Part shown: positions 45,192 through 56,183 of the stretch, one piece after another | Layout of the letters: each line of letters opens with the position of its first letter | How positions within the stretch are numbered: position 1 is the stretch's first letter | NCBI RefSeq assembly: GCF_003144115.1 | Contig: NW_020312000.1 | Location: 833,946 to 897,945, forward strand | DNA from: Tilletiopsis washingtonensis | Taxonomy: Eukaryota; Basidiomycota; Exobasidiomycetes; Entylomatales | DNA length: 64,000 bases | Reading direction: 5' to 3' | The notes under the pieces: generated by a model | What the model saw: the letters and a program-made list of their open reading frames with translations, nothing else | What the model was told of the DNA's origin: nothing | Databases searched by the model: none | Program-made: the position numbers and the translations under genes

Positions 45192-47479
45192 TCATCGCAG
45201 CGCCTCGCCACTGGCTCTCGCCGTGCGTTCCGTGCCACTCGTGCCGCCCGTGCCGCTCGTCGTGTGCGACGTCCTCCTCTGTTCTGCTGCGCCCGCGCCG
45301 CCTGCCGCAATGCCCAGGCCCAGTGCCTGCGCTCCCGTCGCCGCGCCGTGCGCATGTGCATGTGCATGCGCATGCGCCTCGTCGTCCATCGACTGGCTGG
45401 CGCGCACGGCGCCGTCAAAGTCCAGCACGTGCCCGGGCGCGTGGTTGAGAATGTCCGAGTACGAGAAGAAGGAGAGGCGCTTCGGCGCCGGCGAGCTCGT
45501 CGTCGAGGCGCCCCCTGCCGCGGCCGCAGGCGCCTCGAGCGCGGCGGGCGGCGCAGGCATCTCGCCCGGCGTCATGAGCGCCGGCGTGGGCGGCAGCCCG
45601 CCGGGCATCGTGTGCCCGGGAATGCCGTCCATCGAGCGGCTCTGCGTCGTGGGGTGCCAGCCCGGCGCTGCCAGGCTCGTGCGCTGGCTGCCCGCCGCCG
45701 TCGCGGCGCCGCCGCCGCCGCTGCCGCTCGTCGAGGCATCGGCATGCGCGTGCTCGCGTGCGGTGTACGGCGAGGCGGGCGTCGGCTCGTTGAGGGCGTC
45801 CGCAAGCACGCCGAGCGAGGCGTTGGCCGTGGCAGACGTCGAGGGCGCCATGATGGCGCCGTCCATGCTGACGCTGCTCGAGCTGCTCGCCACGGCACCC
45901 AGCTGCGCCTGGGCCGGCGAGAGGCCGACGTCGGGCAGTGCGGCGTACGACGGCCCGGGAGAGGAGCCGCGAAAGGGATCGGGAAGAGAGAGGCCACTCA
46001 TGCCGGCGTTGGCGGTGGGAGGCGAGGCAGAAGGACCGCCGCCGCCGCGCGAGACGGAACGCGAGGCCGAGCCGGTGCCCGTTGCCGTGCCGGCGGTGGC
46101 AGAGGCAGCTGCAGCGTTGCCGAACAGCAGGCCGCCGGGGATCATGGCCATGCCGAGCGGATCGGCGCTCGAGTCGAGCACCTGCTGCATGCCCGCGCCT
46201 CCTGCTGATGCCGGCAGCGGCGCCGCACCGACACTGATGCTGCTCGCGTCCGAGTGCGGACGGCGGTGGCCGCTGACGGCGCGCCGTCCCGGCGGCGACG
46301 TGCCGGCAACGCTGCTGCTGGCGCCGTCGAGAGAGAAGCGCTCCGCCAGCTGCGCGGCCAGCGAGCCCGCGGGGCCCACGTCGGACATGGCGGGCGACGA
46401 GGTGCCGTGCGTGTTGTGTGCGGACAGCGCGGAGACGGAGAGGGCGATGGGCGAGGAAGAGGCGGGCGCTACGATTTCGAACGACTGGCAGGCAAGAGGC
46501 GCGGGTCAGCCATGGCTGAAGCGCAAGAAGAGCCGGCGCAGCACACACTCACGCTCGGATCTCCCTCCGTCAGCGCCTCCACCGCATCGTCCAGCACGGG
46601 CGGCACCGCCACGTCAATCACCTCGGCCGCCGTGAGGGCATGCGCATCGCGATGCTCAATGTCGCGCTCAAAGATGGCCTCCTCGCCCGCCAGCTGCGGC
46701 GGCGCCGGCGAGCGCAGGCCTCGCGGCGGCGCCGGCGAGGCGGCCGGACTGCGGCTCGGGCTCGTGGGCCGCGTGACGGGGCGCGACGCCGAGTGCAGCG
46801 CGGCCACGGGAAAGAGCGGCTGCCCGATCTCGTCGGCGGGCGACTGCGCCGGCTTGTGCACGAAGAGCGTCGAGAGCGTGCTGGCCTCGCGCGCGTCGGC
46901 GGGCAGGCCGTGTGCGGAGGCGAGGACGTTGGGCAAGGGCGCGCCGAGGGAGAGTGAGGTGCTGCGCGACATGGAGGGCGTGCCCGGAGCGGAGCGCCGC
47001 ACCGTCGAGCGCGCGGCCCGCGGCTCGCCGCTGCCTGCGGCGCGCGGCTCCGCGGCGGGTGCGGGCTTGGCGGAGCGCGGCGTGGGCGTGAGCGCCGCGG
47101 CGCCGGCGGCGAGCGGCGTGGGTGCGGCGGCGACGCGCCGCGGCGAGCCGGGCGTCGGACTGGTGGGTGCGGGCGACGTGGCGCGCGTGCCCGCCGAGAG
47201 GACGTCGTCGTCGGAGGCGTCGAGCGAGTCGGGCGAGGAGAGGACGTCGTCGTCGCGCTGCAGCTGTGGTGCTGATTGTGGTACGTGCTGCGGCAGCGAG
47301 GAAGGAGGAGGCGCCTTGACGCTGACGGCGCGCTGCACACTGGCGCCGGCCGCACTGGCAGCCGGCGCCGGCGCACCGGCGGCGCGGGCGGCGGCGGCGT
47401 GTGCCTGCGCATGTGCGGCGGCCGCCAGCGCGACGGCCTGGGCGTGCGCCGCAGCGTGTGCTGCAGGGGGCGAGGACAT
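45192..47479 (-). CDS. Large disordered protein with LSFFSYSDILN motif, function unknown
   Basis: Two exons (47479 to about 46554 and about 46484 to 45192) give about 740 residues, rich in Ala, Ser, Pro and Gly. An N-terminal Ala/His/Gln-rich helix (HAQAVALAAAAHAQAHAAAA) is followed by SP/TP-rich sequence. Conserved-looking islands are EEAIFERDIEHRDAHALTAA, AEVIDVAVPPVLDDAVEALT and, near the C-terminus, PKRLSFFSYSDILNHAPGHV. The last resembles a short motif I recall from disordered fungal signalling proteins, but I cannot name the family. Abundant SP and TP sites suggest phosphorylation. A (His-Ala)n run near the end comes from a GCATGT-type hexanucleotide repeat at about 45353-45378. Confidence 0.65.
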
Positions 47480-48558
47480 GGCAGCGCAGGGATGGTGGTG
47501 GAGCGGAAGAACGAGTCGCAGGTGGAGCAAGGGCGGAGGGAGCCTGCCGCGCCTTGTCTTTGTGCGCCAGCGGCAGCGCTGCGCCACGTCGCCCCGCCGG
47601 TGCCGCCCCACGCCGCTCTCACGCTCGACTGCCCCTCTCCTGCGCGCCGCGGGACAGCGACGCCGCCCGACGCTCGCTCCGTCACGCTGCAGCTGCAGCT
47701 CGCTGCTGGTGCTGCATGGGCATGCTGCTGGCAGCGCTGATGCTGGCTCATGCTGCGTGCTCACGCGACCTCGCCGTCGGCCGTGCCGATGCCATTGCCG
47801 AGCCTCGCATGCCTGCCTGCCCAGCCTCATCTCAGCCACGCAGAGCGCCGTGACGCCGCTCGGCGTCTTTGCCGCGTGCTGCCGCATCTCGCTGCGCCGC
47901 CGCCCGCGCCTCGCATGTGTGCATCTGGGGGTGCCTCGCACGCGCCCTCCTCCCTCTGACGCTTGCCGACGTCGGCAGGGCACCGCCTCGCGTCGGCGCC
48001 GCGTCCATCACAGCACCCCTCATGCATCGCAGGCGACAGCTTCCGCCCGGCTTCGCTTTGGGCCTGCCCGACGGAGCGCCTCTTCCGTCCTACGCGTGCG
48101 CCCTCGACTGTCAGGGGGGGGGGGGGGGTCCGCCTCGTACGCAACAGGCGCGCGAACCTCGCCCCAGCCCTCGAGCGAGCGAGGCGGTGTTGCGCCCGCC
48201 GCGGCCGTGCGTGCGTGCGGCATGCGCGTGTGCGTGTGCGTGTTGGTCGGACACGCGCTGCGCTCGCGTGACGCAAACGTGAGGCGGCGAGGGGGCTTGA
48301 CCCGTCGGCCTCGGCCACTCAGGGTGGCGAGAGAGGGGGGGGGAGGAGGCATGTGAGCGCGGCGAGAAGCATGGCTCGTGCTGGCACGTGACGCGAGTCG
48401 CCTCGGCGCAATCGGCAGCGAGCGGGCCGAGAACTTGAAGCCGCTGCTTCCGTTGCGTCCTTGCGGGGGTGGAGCAGCGATGGGGCGCCTGCCGCACTCG
48501 CATCCGGCGCGCCATTGCTCCGGTCCACCACCCCCACGCCTTTCTTACACTCGCCTCG
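47480..48558. promoter_or_regulatory. Divergent promoter region with a poly-G tract
   Basis: 1,079 bases between the start codons of the disordered-protein gene (-) and the hotdog-fold gene (+). It contains an uninterrupted run of about 15 G at 48114-48128 and a shorter G run near 48338. No gene supported. Confidence 0.4.
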
Positions 48559-49602
48559 ATGCTGTCTCTTCTGCAGCGCAGCAGCGCGCTGCCGGTCTTG
48601 CGTGCGCGCCGCGCCTTCAGCAGCAGCGCCTCTCGCTTCTCCGCTGCCGCGCAGCCCGCGCCCTCCTCCTCGGCCGTGTCCGCCGCCGAGGCCTCGGCGC
48701 ACGCCGCCGCGCTCGAGCACGCCAAGCGCGAGCTCGTCGCCGCGGGGTACGACGCCGAGTCGCTCTGGGAGCAGCGCATCTGCTGGGGCGACCATGATGC
48801 GGTGAGTCTGGCTTTGCCGCCCGCCTCTTGCGCAATCATCAGGGATGCTCAACTGAGACGCGCATGGTGCGAGCAGTTCCAGCACGGTAAGCCTGCGCCG
48901 TTGGAGCACGATGCGGGCGTGTAAGCTGACCGAGAGCCAAAAGTGAACAATTGTCACTACGTCCGCTTCGTACGTCCCAGCAACCTGCCCTTGCCTCCTC
49001 CCTTTCCTCTTTTCCCTAACGAGCGCCCGCCGCGCAACAGATCGAGTCGGCGCGCATGCGCTTCGCCGAGGTTGTCGCGCGCGACCTGCCGCCGCAGCGG
49101 CAGGCCGACATTGTGCGCGGCTCGGGCGAAAGCATGATTCTGGGCAGCATCAGCGTGCGCTACCGCCGGCCCGTCGTGTGAGTTTTCCTTCAAGATGCGA
49201 GAGAGAGAGAGAGGAGCAAGAGAGGCAGATGGAGAGAGCGAGCAGATAGGCGAGGCACACTGCGAATGACCGGGTGTGGGCTGACGCAAGCTTCTTGGCC
49301 CTCCGACGCAGCTATCCGGACACTGTACGTTCTGCCTGCTTCTCCTCACGTTGCATCTCCCGTACACCCCCTCTGTGCTCCTGCTGACTTCCCCCTCTCA
49401 GCTGCTCATCGGCTCCGCGCCCGACCTGCCGCTGGGCACGGACCGCTTCAACCTGCGCGCGGCGCTGTACAGCCTCCAGCAGCGCGCCGTCGTCGCGACG
49501 GCCGAGCAGGGGTGCGTGTCGTACGACTACCGCAAGCTGAGCAAGTGCGAGCTGCCAAAGGACTTCAGGGAGGCATTGGAGGGGAGAGGCCGGAAGACCT
49601 GA
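48559..49602 (+). CDS. Mitochondrial hotdog-fold protein, acyl-CoA thioesterase-like
   Basis: Six short exons. Exon 1 starts MLSLLQRSSALPVLRARRAF, an Arg/Ser-rich mitochondrial presequence with no acidic residue. It ends LWEQRICWGDHDA. The following tiny exon joins to FQHVNNCHYVRF, together giving the hotdog signature WGDHDAFQHVNNCHYVRF. Next come IESARMRFAEVVARDL, SMILGSISVRYRRPVVYPDT and LLIGSAPDLPLGTDRFNLRA, then the end of the fold. The Asp in WGDHDAF is the usual catalytic or substrate-orienting residue of 4-hydroxybenzoyl-CoA thioesterase-type hotdogs. The protein has about 220 residues. Its substrate is not predictable. Confidence 0.85.
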
Positions 49603-51886
49603 GACAAGAAGGGCGGGGGATCGGGCAATGCATGCGCAGCACTGCACGATAGGATGAGGCCAGGAGAGCACGAGACGCACACGAGACGAGGCTGAAGGGT
49701 GAGATGAGTTCTGGCCGGTAGCGATCAATGCGCCGCACGGACCACGAGTCACAAGTGCGCGAAGAAAGGAGACGGGAGAGGCAAGCCACTAGCATTGACA
49801 GGAGGTCGACAGCGAGAGCACAGTGCACGAAGCCAGAGAGAGGGGAAGGACCTGGAGCTGAACAGCGCACTAAAGCAACCCGTATCGCGTAATGCGCGAA
49901 GAGGCAATGTGCGGCGCTCCGAGGCGGCACACGGTCGTCGCAGTGGCGACGGCGGGGCGGACTCGGAATGTCTAGACGGCCCTTCGCGCTCATCGGGATA
50001 CGCGGTGCAGCACGGGCGCTGCGAGAGGCCGGACGTCAGTGCACATGGCGAGTGCCGAGGAGCTCGCAACACTCACCTGGTCGGCATGAGGCTGAGCTGC
50101 TACATGGAACACCACGATGATCTTCTGGAGGTGCGCATAACAGCCCGAGGAAGCCGTGGCTCGCTGCACGGCGAGCCAGGGCGGTTCCGGCAGTGACAGC
50201 GCACTCCAGGAGATCACGGCAGTCCTCGAAGGAGCAAGGCGTCTGCGGAAGACGGTGCATGAGTATGGCGGACGAGGCTGGTCAGCTCGTGAGACTCACG
50301 TGGTCCGCACGATCCTAGCCTGACCGGTCGGTGCAGACGAGCTCGACTGGCAGGTCTATGACAGCTCGAGGCCGCAGTTCGTCGACGTGGCGACGTCTGC
50401 GCGCTCTCGGCAGTCGTGCCCACCACTCGAGCTCGCTTCCACCGAGAAGTGAGCGAGGCGCTGCGTGAGATCGGGTGTCAGCGGGCATGACGCCGCCTGT
50501 GACATGCTCAAGACACTCACGCGATCCTGTTCTGCCCGAGCGAGGTCGATCACGGCGAGCTTGAGGTCGAGCGATCTGAAAGCTCGAGGCAGCAGTCCGC
50601 CGGCGTGGCGACGTCTGTGCGGCCTCGAGCTTTTATCCCTCGCGAAACAAGCGCGCCGCGGCGGCCGGGGGAGCGAGATGCTGCGCAAAGCCCGGGGTCA
50701 GTGCATCAGGCAACAAGGGCAAGCTCGAGGCACCCACCTGGTCTGCACAGCAGCAGCGGCGAGCTCGAAGCCGAGTCATCGGCCCGTTCGTGGTCGCACA
50801 TCCTCTGCGTGGAGCATGTGCAGTCATTAACGGGGGTCTGACCCAATCTAGCTTGACGCTGCTACGACGCTGCTACGAATGGAGCGAGGCGCTGTCCAAA
50901 GTCGCGTGTCAACGGCGGTCGGGGCGACGAGCTTGCGACACTCACCTCGTGGGTCTGGGGACACACGACAAGCCTGAGGCAAGAGGATGACGCCTCGAGG
51001 CGGCACTTGCTCCGCGACGGCAAAGTCGATGCCGTCTCGAGGCGCAAAACCTCCAGTATTAGGCCTGTCAGCGCTGCTAGATTAAGCGAGGCGCTGCGAG
51101 AGGTGGGAGTCAGCGGTGTTTGAGGCGACTCGGCCAACGGCCTTGTGACGCTCACCTGCTGCGTATGGCGCCACAGTCGAGCTCGAGGATCACGAGAGCC
51201 AGGCTCGAGGCGGCACTTTCGTCGACGTAGCGAATTCGGTGCTGTCTCGCGAGTGGCTGTATGACTGCATCGAGCCCGTTGCGAGCCATGGCCGGCGGCG
51301 CTGCAGTCGGAGAGAATCAGCGTATGTCGAGGCAGAAGCGCTCGCGACGCTCACCTGCCATTCGCCGCTTGAGCCTCGAACGGACCGGCGCTGGACTCCT
51401 TCGTTGCCTTCTGCACAGCAGAAGAGAAGTTCCTACAGCAGTGCCATCTAGTTCTTCGTCTAGACTCGTGCGTCTGTAGGTGGCCTCTCCTGCCCGGCAA
51501 AAGTCAAAGAAAGGGCGAAGCGCCGGTAGGTCCGAGCGTGCGGCGGGCGTAGAGCAGACGTTTGATCGCACGGCTTGCTCAACTGTCAGAGACGTGCGTG
51601 AGCGGGCTGAGCAGCCCTGTGACGCTGGTGCTCTACAGGCACTCACCTCCGCACTCGCTACGTCGTGTCGCAATCCGCCCATCCAGCTAGACGTGCACGA
51701 CTTTCTACGTGGCGACGATGACGAGCGACCTGCACAAGCGCGCATCTAGACGCGTGTCTACATGCGCTCCGTTGCAAGACGAGGACATGCGTCAAGAAGA
51801 AGCCGGAGCGCGTCGGCGGGACAGGCGCGTCGCGACGGAGAGCGGCGATGGCAAGCGCTGGCCGACGCTGTCCTGGCATCTGAAAG

Positions 51887-51959
51887 ATGGTGGGAGCTTA
51901 ACAGCGGCGCACATCTAGAAAGACTTTCCAGAGGCGCGCAGCTGTGCAGCTCCCACCAT
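51887..51959. repeat. Inverted repeat with 12-bp perfect arms
   Basis: ATGGTGGGAGCT at 51887-51898 is matched by AGCTCCCACCAT at 51948-51959. Flanking bases extend the match imperfectly, so a hairpin with a loop of about 49 bases can form. The outer arm touches the stop of the small minus-strand ORF that ends at 51898. Confidence 0.8.
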
Positions 51960-52252
51960 TCGCGCAGATGCCCGTGAGCGTCGACGGGCTGGGCGTCGTA
52001 AGACGTAGAGCAGCCGCTTCTCCGACCTCGTGTGCGGCTGCAGTGTGATGAAAGGTTGAGCGGCGGAGCTGCATCGTCGGCATGCGCCGTGGACGTACCG
52101 ATGAGAGCGTTCGAGACCCAGGCGATCTCAAAGACATTAACAAGAATGCGTGCCCCGATCTGATCGAGAAGCGCAGACGCGTTGATGCCCTTCGAGACCA
52201 GCTGGATCCGACAACTCTCGCAACGCGGCGATGCGAGATGGAGAAATGACAT
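51898..52252 (-). CDS. Candidate two-exon small protein within the array
   Basis: ATG at 52252 opens exon 1 (52252-52099), which ends at a GTACGTCC donor. Exon 2 (52037-51898) follows a CACTGCAG acceptor. Phases match, giving 97 residues. The sequence starts MSFLHLASPRCESCRIQLVS and contains ARILVNVFEIAWVSNALI and CANGGSCTAARLWKVFLDVR. There are several Cys and a hydrophobic stretch, but no signal peptide and no known family. The open frame continues upstream of this ATG, so the true exon may be internal to a longer product (an acceptor is possible at 52272). Confidence 0.3.
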
Positions 52253-52445
52253 GTCGAGGAGCGCGCGGCGTGCTGTGAGAGGCTCGCGTGAGCTTGAGGT
52301 GCGACTGACGTGCACTTCCAACGTACTGCACGTCGCCGCGAGCCGCTCCGATGAGCGCGCGTGGATGAAAAGGCTCGTCACCAGTTGGCACGAGGCGCAC
52401 CTCAGCGGAGGAGCGCCTCGATGCTAACTGGCGAAGAGGTACTCT

Positions 52446-53115
52446 TCATCCACGGTGTTCACGAAGCAGTATGAGGCAGATCGGCCGTCGAGGCGAGCTG
52501 CGTGATGGGAGAGGGCGTGTGAGCAGGTAAGCTTGGGTGTGTGGCGCAGGCACGCGTACCGCTCGCCATCGACTGATGCTTCGCTGGGCGTAATCGACGA
52601 TCTTGAGTCCGAGCAACAACATGGGACGAAAGCGACAAGGGTGTGCCGCTCGACTGAGAGGCGCACCGATGTCATTTGCGGCCGAGACGAGCTCGCATCA
52701 AGAGCGTCGATCACGCTTGGCGGTGCGGCGGCAGGCGTGTCGAGGCTGGAGGAAGGCGGTGTGAGCTGATGATGAGCGCTCGACGGCCGCGATTGGACGT
52801 ACCTCCTTGCCACAGAATCGCGTCGCACACTCGCTGAATGCCGCACTTCGCTGTCTTCATAGACAAGTATTCGACACGAGCGCACGCCCCAGCTGAGGCA
52901 TGAGCACATGCTGAACGTCGTTACAGAAGCTTGCGCCGTGCCGTGTCCAACGGGCAGCGGTCCGACGTCAGGGGCTTCTCGAGGGAGTGCGAAGCACTGC
53001 AAGAGCCCGGTGTCAGCGGTCGATGCGGTTCCGACGACTGGCGCGCACATACCGCGTGCTTCGCTATGTCCGGTCTGGCAGGCCAGCTCGGCGATGGGAG
53101 TCTTGGCACAGACAT
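52446..53115 (-). CDS. Candidate four-exon protein within the array
   Basis: Four predicted exons (53115-53053, 52996-52803, 52745-52560, 52497-52446) of 63, 194, 186 and 52 bases stay in one frame through three consensus-type introns. They end at TGA, giving 164 residues. It starts MSVPRLPSPSWPARPDIAKH. The middle is Cys-rich (FSMCSCLSWGVRSCRILVYE; VAFVPCCCSDSRSS). No family recognised and no signal peptide at this ATG. Exons 2 and 3 are two successive units of the array. The in-phase joining of four exons favours coding, but the upstream exon could equally be internal. Confidence 0.35.
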
Positions 53116-53822
53116 GGGGCGTGTCTTTCGAGAAAGGAGCACGACTCAATCGAGGCGTGCGCCAGCGGCGAAGCTAGCGATCGATGCCTGTGCTGGATCT
53201 TCAACACAGCAGACAGGGGTCGGGCGAGAGCGACCGGCTCTTTCGCCCAAGGGCAACGGCCTGCGAGAGGCTGAGCGTCAGCCAGGACTCGAAGGTGCAT
53301 TGCTCCAGACGGACGCACCACGAGACGCGTGCCCGGAAGAGCCAATGATTCGCTGCTGCGCGAGGGGAACACGTCGCTAGTCGTGGCGCACAGCTAGACG
53401 TAGATGTGCGCCGCGCACGAGCGAGCGCTTGGCCCTTGCAAAGCTGCGAGTCTGCGAGTTCGCGGTCGAGCGGCATGCGCGTTTGGCCATGCGGGTGGGT
53501 TTCGGCATGCTGAAAGGCGAGGCCCAGTGTCAGCCGCCGACGGATGGAGCGGCGCACGCACACGCACCTTCCACTGCAGACGCCACACTTCACAAGGCCA
53601 CAAGCTTTTCGCCAGATCTTTCGTCCTCACTGCAGCTCCTGCCGCAAGAGCGTACATCGAGGACTCGATGTCCACCGTCGCGGGAGGAGTTGACGTGATG
53701 GCGAAACGCGCGAAAGGCGTGTGGCCTCGCGATTTGCGGTCGTGGCCGTGACGATGAGTCGTCGATCTTGTGCAGCGGGACGTATCAGCAGCTGACGGAG
53801 GGCGCTCTACGTTCGCACTTAC

Positions 53823-55086
53823 CGCACGCACGCGACCGATGCGCTTGGAGCAGCTTGCTCGGCGAGATTTCGCTGCCAACGGATGGTGGGACCATCAGAC
53901 GACAGAGCGCAGCTAGACATAGCCGCGCCCATCGACGGGTGACCCAACATGCCCCCGGCAGCAAGATCTCCGCAAAGAAGCTTGCGAAGCACGAATGACC
54001 GATGATGCGCGAGTGCCCCTGTGCAGTCCCGGCGTCAGCTTCTGAGGCTGATGCGAGTCCACGCACGCACGTACCGCTTGTCTGCACACAGCACGCCCGC
54101 TTCGCGGATCTCGAACGCGAGTCCCTTGCTGCCTCAGATTCGACTGGGACTCCCGACGACGGCGCGCAGCTAGGCGTAGGTGCGCGCGGTCGTCGGGGGC
54201 CCAACGAAGCGAGGCAGCAAGGTACCACAAAATCTGCGAGACAGGGCTTGCGTTGCGCTGCGCGGCCTGCTTCGGGAGGATCGAGTCAGCTGCCGATGCG
54301 TGGGACGATGCGAGGTCACACACCTGCTTGCTGCACGAAGAGCACAAGGCGCTTTCCTCGCTTGTGCTCACGTCTCAACACCTCGTCACCGTCTCACGTC
54401 GTACACCGATGAGAGCACGCGCCTGCGCGAAGACGCGTGCCATCGTGGGTGCTTGACAGAGCGGCGAGGAGGTGGAAGAAGAATCAGGTAGCGGGGAAAG
54501 TGCGGCGTGGAAGCGCCGCGACGAGTGAAGCGGCTGTGGACCACTGAGCGTCAGCTCTCTGTTGCGCATATCCACTGCACGAGTACGCACGGGATTGCTG
54601 CGCGAGCGCGCTCTGCGAGCATTGCTGCACTGCTCCTTTCTGCTCGCATGCACCGGATTCCGCGCGCGATGGCGCACGACTTCGACCAGGCCTGGTCGAG
54701 ACGAGCTCCATCGCCGGGCGAAACGCGGGCAGAAGAGGGAAACGACGGCAGCGCCCGATTGCGCGACGCGGGCCAGCCGCTCGTCCGCAACAGCAAGCGG
54801 CGCACTGCGAGATCCTCGCGTCAGCTGCGGCATCCCTGAGGCGTCTCCGTCCCTGCTCGCACTTACCTGTGCTGCGCTGCCCGTGTTGCCTGGCGATACG
54901 CGCACGTTCGCTGGCTTCCGCAAAGACGCATCTGAAAGCGTTCGAGGACTGCCGGCGCCAAGGTCCACCTCAGGTTGAGGCGAAGCGGGAATCGACCGTA
55001 CTCGAACTCTTCAGAAGCGACCGGCAACAAGCGCAGCGCTCGCTCAGCGCAGAGCCATCGTAGCGTCGTCGCCGTAGCAAGACGTG
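53823..55086 (-). CDS. Candidate exon chain of about 65-codon modules, gene limits unresolved
   Basis: Open predicted exons: 55086-54867 (220 bases), 54804-54407 (398, perhaps with a 57-base intron inside), 54269-54075 (195) and 54018-53823 (196). Each is open end to end in one frame. Phases agree between the first two and between the last two; the junction in between is unresolved. Peptides include FEYGRFPLRLNLRWTLAPAV, ILWYLAASLRWAPDDRAHLR and ACWVTRRWARLCLAALCRLM. These share an R-W core followed by R/A-x-L-x-L-A, which suggests related modules, one per exon. No start codon or stop can be assigned with confidence. Unknown family. Confidence 0.25.
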
Positions 55087-56183
55087 CTGCGCGAGGCTCG
55101 AGTCAGTGAATGCGAGAGTCCGAACATGCGCTCTACTGACCGAGGGGAACATCGCACGGATCGCTGTGCGCCTCGCTCCTCGAGTCGCTTGCTGGCCGCT
55201 TGCATGTGCAGATTACGACTACGACCACAACCGACGCCGTCCTGCACCGCGAGATGCAGGACGGCCTCTGTTGAGCCGAGGTCCACCTTCTGCGACAAGG
55301 AGCAGCCTCACAGCGGCGCTGGAGCGACGCGGAGCAGTCGTGCCGTTCTCGATGATGAGCGAATGACTGCGAGCGAAGCGGTGTCAGCTGATTACTGCGG
55401 AAGCGTCGACACGAGCACGTACCGATGCTCAAGTACGGCGCACGGTCATGCTCGCAGGTGACGCGCACAGGCGACACAAGCGAGAACTTCGTGCCGGTGA
55501 GCAGCTTGCGAGCTGCCCGCCGACGGGAGGATCTCGCTCGCCTCCGCGTCGTGCGCGCGGCCGTCGAGCGTGCCGGTCGGACGGTCGATGTGTCCTCGCT
55601 GTGGTCCTCGTCCATCTGTGATATGGAGTCTGGAGCAGATCCGACGTGTGGGTCCACAACCTATCCCGGAGCGCGCTCTCGCGATTCGAGAGCGGCAGCG
55701 GTATAGAAACTGCCCCAGACGCGGGCACTGTCGACGTCCACACGCAGGCGGACGTACTGCAGAACCTTGCCGTGCCACCCGATGCCCACACGGCCGAGCT
55801 TGCTCACGGAAGACTCTCGGCGCGCAGGCTGCAGAGAGCGACCATTCACAGCAGCGACCGCCCAGATGAGTCTGGGCGTGCTTCCATGGATGACTCTCAG
55901 TGGCCATCCTGCGCGCCGAAGTCAAGCCCAAGCGAGCCACGATCGATGAGGACGCGTGGGCGAGCGAGTTGCCGAGCACGACTCGGTCGCCGATTGTGGC
56001 CTCGTCACGCGGTGATCTGCACGGTGAGTCGGTATGAGCAAGCGCCGACGATGCAGAGATGGCAGCTCGTGGTACCTGAGATACGACTCACGTCACAGGC
56101 ACTGGCCTGGCATCTCCTCAACGATGAGCCGTGGACTGTCGTTCGCCGTGACGCCGCGACTCTAGGGCGCTAGAGCCGGGTGC

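Larger units (their letters stand above)
50018..55366 (-). repeat. Degenerate tandem array of intron-bearing units
   Basis: Predicted exon starts (first base after the acceptor, minus strand) fall at 55366, 55086, 54804, 54269, 54018, 53766, 53509, 53260, 52996, 52745, 52497, 52272, 52037, 51879, 51582, 51300, 51093, 50891, 50680, 50460, 50242 and 50018. Steps are about 250-280 bp on the right (one of 535 is two units) and 202-224 bp on the left. In the left part several exons begin with nearly the same bases, CGCCTCGCTC or a close variant, right after the acceptor. Many units also share a CTAG-centred box (TCTAGCTG, TCTAGATG). This shared phase and content is why I call it one array, although copies are well diverged. 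Confidence 0.6.

Noticed and set aside
51200-51300. Plus-strand peptide SREWLYDCIEPV resembling the end of a BRCT domain
   Set aside because: It is a single short block in a stretch where all splice signals point the other way. No other BRCT strands are found in a compatible frame.
50018-51300. CRISPR-like direct repeats
   Set aside because: The shared segments are long, diverged and intron-like, with no short identical repeats separated by unique spacers, and the genome is eukaryotic.
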